A program made the position numbers and the translations under genes. A stretch of DNA of 64,000 nt from Mycolicibacterium arenosum (GTDB lineage: Bacteria > Actinomycetota > Actinomycetes > Mycobacteriales > Mycobacteriaceae). The notes beneath the pieces were generated by a model. That model was given only the letters and a program-made list of their open reading frames with translations. It had not been told where the DNA came from and did no database searches. Shown piece after piece: positions 61,560-64,000 of this stretch (position 1 is its first letter; every line of letters begins with the position of its first letter). The DNA lies in the NCBI RefSeq assembly GCF_024320865.1, contig NZ_JANDBD010000006.1:186001-250000 (forward strand), in the 5' to 3' direction.

Positions 61560-62119
61560 TCCGGCGTCACCAGCCGTCGGATGGTCGACGCGAGACGCGT
61601 CATCTCCGCACCGCCGACGAGCACGCAGCCGTGCAGTTCGGCGAGCTTGCGCGCGGCCGGGGTGAAGCCGTGGTTCGTCACGACCATGGTGTGCGCGCAG
61701 TCGTGGACGGCGGCGCCGGCGACCACCTCCTGCACCGCTCCTGCGCCGACCGGCCGCGCCTGCCGTTTGCACTGCACCGCAAGGCGATTAGGCCTGCGTC
61801 CGACGATCAGGTCGACGCCGAAGTCGCCCGTCACAGGCGTCATCATGACCGGGGCCCTGGTCGTCCGCGCGATCCGGGCGACGTGGTCTTCGAACTCGGT
61901 GCCCGACATCACCTCGTTGGCGGGATCCTCGCGGGCGGACGGGGTGCGCGCGCCGAGCAGGACGCCGCGGAGGAACGCGGGCAGCAGTGGCGCGAGCACG
62001 CCGAGCAGAGCGCTCCACGGCAGGCCGACGCCGAGGCTGTACGCGACGCCGAACGCCGCGACGGCGACGACGGCGTAGACCTTCCACACGCGCTGCACCC
62101 TAGGTGGCCGCACCGACAC
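61556..62119 (-). CDS. Membrane-anchored Mrr-like restriction endonuclease fold protein
   Basis: A roughly 187-residue protein. Two hydrophobic segments near the N-terminus (VWKVYAVVAVAAFGVAYSLGVG and SALLGVLAPLLPAFLRGVLLGA) are followed by a PD-(D/E)XK nuclease domain: TEFEDHVARIARTTRAPVMMTPVTGDFGVDLIVGRRPNRLAVQCKRQARPVGAGAVQEVVAGA, where D and the Q-C-K triad fit Mrr_cat. The C-terminus is THGFTPAARKLAELHGCVLVGG-like (NHGFTPAARKLAELHGCVLV). The start is uncertain among GTG 62119, 62113 and 62098. The role may be DNA restriction or an unknown membrane process. Divergent from the SRPBCC gene across two operators. Confidence 0.72.
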   Translation of the reverse strand: MSVRPPRVQRVWKVYAVVAVAAFGVAYSLGVGLPWSALLGVLAPLLPAFLRGVLLGARTPSAREDPANEVMSGTEFEDHVARIARTTRAPVMMTPVTGDFGVDLIVGRRPNRLAVQCKRQARPVGAGAVQEVVAGAAVHDCAHTMVVTNHGFTPAARKLAELHGCVLVGGAEMTRLASTIRRLVTPD

Positions 62120-62131
62120 AGCGCCGCATAT

Positions 62132-62151
62132 GTGCAACTGTGGGGTTGCAC
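62132..62151. promoter_or_regulatory. ArsR-type operator, copy 1
   Basis: GTGCAA-N8-TTGCAC, arms 62132-62137 and 62146-62151, 20 bp in all. The same architecture recurs at 62166-62185 with starts 34 bp apart, on the same face of the helix roughly (about three turns). Upstream of the SRPBCC-ArsR operon and of the divergent nuclease gene. Confidence 0.7.
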
Positions 62152-62165
62152 AACGGCCACATGAT

Positions 62166-62185
62166 GTGCAATTCTGTGGTTGCAC
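62166..62185. promoter_or_regulatory. ArsR-type operator, copy 2
   Basis: A second GTGCAA-N8-TTGCAC with identical outer 6-bp arms (62166-62171 and 62180-62185), 32 bp before the SRPBCC start. The pair probably binds the ArsR-type protein encoded at 62643-62975 and autoregulates the operon. Confidence 0.7.
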
Positions 62186-62217
62186 TTAAAACCCACCGAA
62201 GAACCTGGAGTACACCG

Positions 62218-62646
62218 ATGGCAACCCTCGACATCACCCGCACGATCGACATCAAGGCCGCCCCGGAGAAGGTCTGGGCCGCCCTGACCGAGTCCGACCT
62301 GATCTCCCAGTGGTTCGGCGACACCTGCGAACTCGACCCCACCCCCGGTGGCGCCGGCCGTTTCGGCTGGACCGCGCACGGGGCCGATTTCCGCGTCGTC
62401 GTCGAACACGTCGATAAGCCGAAGACACTCGTCTACCGATGGGCCAGGGAGTCCGGCGTCGATCCGGTGCAGGGCAACTCCACACTGGTCCGCTTCGACC
62501 TCACCGAGATCGACGGCGGCACCCGGCTGAACCTGGTCGAAACCGGCTTCGACGACCTGCCCGATCCCGAGTCCGCGCGCGCGGACAACACGGGTGGCTG
62601 GACGGCCGAACTGGCCGAGCTGGTGGAGTTCGTGGAGCGCGCGTGA
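62218..62646 (+). CDS. SRPBCC/AHSA1-domain protein
   Basis: A 142-residue START-like ligand-binding protein of the AHSA1 group. DITRTIDIKAAPEKVWAALTESDLISQWFGDTCELDPTPGGAGRFGW opens the fold, and TRLNLVETGFDDLPDPESARADNTGGWTAELAELVEFV ends with the long C-terminal helix. Such proteins bind hydrophobic ligands; many actinobacteria pair them with an ArsR regulator, as here. ATG 62218 follows CTGGAG (62205-62210) and conserved sequence starts there. Stop overlaps the ArsR start (GTGA). Ligand unknown. Confidence 0.88.
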   Translation: MATLDITRTIDIKAAPEKVWAALTESDLISQWFGDTCELDPTPGGAGRFGWTAHGADFRVVVEHVDKPKTLVYRWARESGVDPVQGNSTLVRFDLTEIDGGTRLNLVETGFDDLPDPESARADNTGGWTAELAELVEFVERA

Positions 62647-62975
62647 CCGACGACGGGCCGCGCACGGACGTGCCTGCGGTGTGTTCGGTGCTGGCCGACG
62701 AGACCCGCTGGCGCATCCTGTCCGAGCTGGGGCGCTCGGATCAGTCGGCGAGCGCCCTTGCAGCCCGCCTGCCGGTGAGCAGGCAGGCGATCGCCAAACA
62801 CATCGCGGTGCTCGCCGAGGCCGGCCTGGTCGAATCCGTCCGGGCCGGCCGGGAGCTGCGGTACCGGGCGGTCGGGGCGCAGATGACCGCCCTCGCCGAC
62901 GCGCTCGACGCCATCGGAAGGAGTTGGGACAGGCGGCTGGACGCGATCAAGAGGATCGCCGAGCAGCCCGACTGA
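62643..62975 (+). CDS. ArsR-family transcriptional regulator
   Basis: A 110-residue winged-helix protein starting at GTG 62643. VPAVCSVLADETRWRILSELGRSDQSASALAARLPVSRQAIAKHIAVLAEAGLVESVRAGRELRYRAV is the HTH core, with no CxC metal site of the ArsR/SmtB type, so it is probably not metal-responsive. The C-terminal helix is ALADALDAIGRSWDRRLDAIKR. Two GTGCAA-N8-TTGCAC repeats upstream of the operon are its likely operators. It is co-translated with the SRPBCC protein, which may carry or sense the same ligand. Confidence 0.9.
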   Translation: MTDDGPRTDVPAVCSVLADETRWRILSELGRSDQSASALAARLPVSRQAIAKHIAVLAEAGLVESVRAGRELRYRAVGAQMTALADALDAIGRSWDRRLDAIKRIAEQPD

Positions 62976-63119
62976 CGTCACGAGACGAGGGCCGCGCCCG
63001 CGCCGCGGGCGGTAGGTTTGACCTCGCGTTCTTTGGGCACTCCTGCAGCGACTGCTCAGGAGGTAGGCACTTGCGCGCAAACGATCAGCGCTCCGAATCC
63101 AACCAGCGGAATGTCCGTG

Positions 63120-63145
63120 GTTAGCTGGGATTCCACCGAGGGTAT
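63120..63145 (+). promoter_or_regulatory. SigF-type promoter of rsbW-sigF
   Basis: GTTA (63120-63123), 16 nt, then GGGTAT (63140-63145). Mycobacterial SigF promoters have GTTT-N15-17-GGGTAT, so only one base departs. Position directly upstream of rsbW parallels the autoregulated usfX-sigF promoter of M. tuberculosis. The gap 62976-63119 shows nothing else definite. Confidence 0.72.
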
Positions 63146-63173
63146 GGTCGCCTCGAGATCAACAGGAGGGCGC

Positions 63174-63566
63174 GTGGACAACGCAGTCGAGTTCCGAGTC
63201 GCGGCGAAGCTGGAGAACCTGGCCGTGCTGCGCACGCTCGTCGCGGCCGTGGCGACCTTCGAGGACCTCGACATGGACACCGTCGCCGATCTCCGGCTCG
63301 CTGTCGACGAGGCGTGCACGCGGCTCATCAGGTCGGCGGTTGCGGACGCGACGCTCGTCGTCACCGTGCGTTCGACCGAGAACGACGTCAGGATCGACGC
63401 CGCGACAGCGTGTACGACGTCGGACATCATGGCGCCCGGTAGCTTCAGCTGGCACGTGCTGAGTTCGCTCACCGACGAGGTCAACACGTTCCACGACGGC
63501 GCGCAGTCCGACGGTGGTGTATTCGGTATCTCGATGACGACGAGGCGAGTGAGCTCGCTGCGGTGA
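63174..63566 (+). CDS. rsbW: Anti-sigma-F factor (serine-kinase fold)
   Basis: A 130-residue RsbW/UsfX protein. EFRVAAKLENLAVLRTLVAAVATFEDLDMDTVADLRLAVDEACTRLIRSAV and the later APGSFSWHVLSSLTDEVNTFHDGAQSDGGVFGISMTTRR closely track M. tuberculosis RsbW. The LAVDEACTRL segment holds the ATP-binding helix of the GHKL fold. It binds and inhibits SigF until an anti-anti-sigma factor displaces it. GTG 63174 has AGGAGG (63164-63169) upstream; ATG 63144 lies inside the SigF promoter -10 and is rejected. Stop overlaps the sigF start (GTGA). Confidence 0.93.
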   Translation: MDNAVEFRVAAKLENLAVLRTLVAAVATFEDLDMDTVADLRLAVDEACTRLIRSAVADATLVVTVRSTENDVRIDAATACTTSDIMAPGSFSWHVLSSLTDEVNTFHDGAQSDGGVFGISMTTRRVSSLR

Positions 63567-64000
63567 GTCCGGCATCCTCGAAGGGTTCATCGGCGCGATC
63601 GAACTCCGAATACGCCGATGTCGTGGACAAGTTCCGGAAACTCAAGGAGCTGCCCGAGGGTTCGGCCGAGTTCCAGCGTCACCGCGACGCGATCGTCGAG
63701 AGGTGTCTGCCGCTCGCCGACCACATCGCACGCCGTTTCGACGGTCGCGGCGAGCCCCGCGACGACCTGGTCCAGGTGGCACGCGTCGGGTTGGTGAACG
63801 CCGTCATCCGGTTCGACGTCGACGCGGGCTCGGACTTCGTGTCGTTCGCGGTGCCGACCATCATGGGCGAGGTCCGCAGGCACTTCCGCGACAACAGCTG
63901 GTCGGTGAAGGTCCCCCGGCGGCTCAAGGAACTGCACCTGCGGCTCGGCGCGGCGACTGCCGAACTGTCGCAGCGGCTGGGCCGCGCGCCGACACCGTCC
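63563..64000 (+). CDS. sigF: RNA polymerase sigma factor SigF (5' part, runs off the window)
   Basis: An open frame from GTG 63563 to the window end, 146 codons with no stop. YADVVDKFRKLKELPEGSAEFQRHRDAIVERCLPLADHIARRFDGRGEPRDDLVQVARVGLVNAVIRFDVDAGSDFVSFAVPTIMGEVRRHFRDNSWSVKVPRRLKEL is region 2 of a SigB/SigF-type sigma factor, with region 3 starting at LGAATAELSQRLGRAPT. SigF directs general-stress, pigment and surface genes in mycobacteria. It is held by RsbW encoded just upstream and is expected to be expressed from the SigF promoter at 63120-63145. Region 4 is beyond the window. Confidence 0.94.
   Translation, partial: MSPASSKGSSARSNSEYADVVDKFRKLKELPEGSAEFQRHRDAIVERCLPLADHIARRFDGRGEPRDDLVQVARVGLVNAVIRFDVDAGSDFVSFAVPTIMGEVRRHFRDNSWSVKVPRRLKELHLRLGAATAELSQRLGRAPTPS

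Noticed and set aside
63144..63146. ATG start for rsbW
   Set aside because: It overlaps the GGGTAT of the SigF-type promoter; GTG 63174 has an AGGAGG site.
1..64000. tRNA/rRNA genes, CRISPR arrays, insertion sequences, prophage
   Set aside because: I saw no cloverleaf-like ends, no regularly spaced repeats, and no transposase, integrase or phage structural genes.

Overview
The window is high-GC actinobacterial DNA, almost certainly from a mycobacterium and most likely a fast-growing environmental Mycolicibacterium-type species. The evidence is two MmpL transporters (one with an MmpS partner), a cutinase-like protein, an F420/FMN split-barrel protein, the lat/lrp/pcd lysine block next to rsbW-sigF as in M. 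tuberculosis, many GTG starts and many ATGA/GTGA overlaps. All calls come from reading the sequence; no database search was run.

Region 1 (1-5309, +) looks like a complete mycosporine-like amino acid (MAA) cluster: a sugar-phosphate cyclase (mysA), O-methyltransferase (mysB), ATP-grasp ligase (mysC), D-Ala-D-Ala-ligase-like enzyme (mysD) and, unusually, a TauD-type Fe/2-oxoglutarate oxygenase. The tail of another co-directional gene precedes it. A solitary, modified cytochrome b (qcrB paralog) converges on it (5303-7021, -).

Region 2 (7179-13648, +) holds an unrecognised protein, a GAF-ANTAR RNA-binding regulator, and a tightly packed cluster: a PIG-L deacetylase/methyltransferase fusion and four glycosyltransferases. 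The product is unknown.

Region 3 (13606-22193, -) is an L-rhamnose catabolic operon: mutarotase, MFS permease, isomerase, rhamnulokinase, fused aldolase/lactaldehyde dehydrogenase, L-lactate dehydrogenase and a LacI-type repressor, with a perfect palindrome at its head. It should take rhamnose to DHAP and pyruvate.

Region 4 (22385-36789) is mixed. It contains a cutinase-like protein, an orphan MmpL, a TetR regulator divergent from an aldo-keto reductase/SDR/P450 operon with a clear operator between them, an mmpS-mmpL-marR set, a 6-phosphogluconate-dehydrogenase-like oxidoreductase, an F420/FMN protein and an SDR.

Region 5 (36909-53676) is a catabolic island of two divergent operons. Minus strand: a double SMP-30-like propeller, GntR regulator, two acyl-CoA ligases and an SDR. 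Plus strand: a ThDP enzyme, ALDH, SDR, Rieske oxygenase, Baeyer-Villiger-type monooxygenase, TauD oxygenase, SDR and CaiB CoA-transferase. The shared 170-bp control region carries three inverted repeats. The enzyme set fits oxygenation, Baeyer-Villiger ring opening, lactone hydrolysis and CoA activation of an unidentified cyclic compound.

Region 6 (53644-64000) is more conserved: htpG; a lysine-degradation block (pcd, hglS, lrpA, lat); a divergent pair of apparently exported methionine sulfoxide reductases; a membrane-anchored Mrr-like nuclease; an SRPBCC-ArsR operon with two identical-architecture operators; and rsbW-sigF with a SigF-type promoter, sigF being cut by the window end. No tRNA, rRNA, CRISPR array, IS element or prophage was seen, and no stretch over 300 bp lacks a gene.
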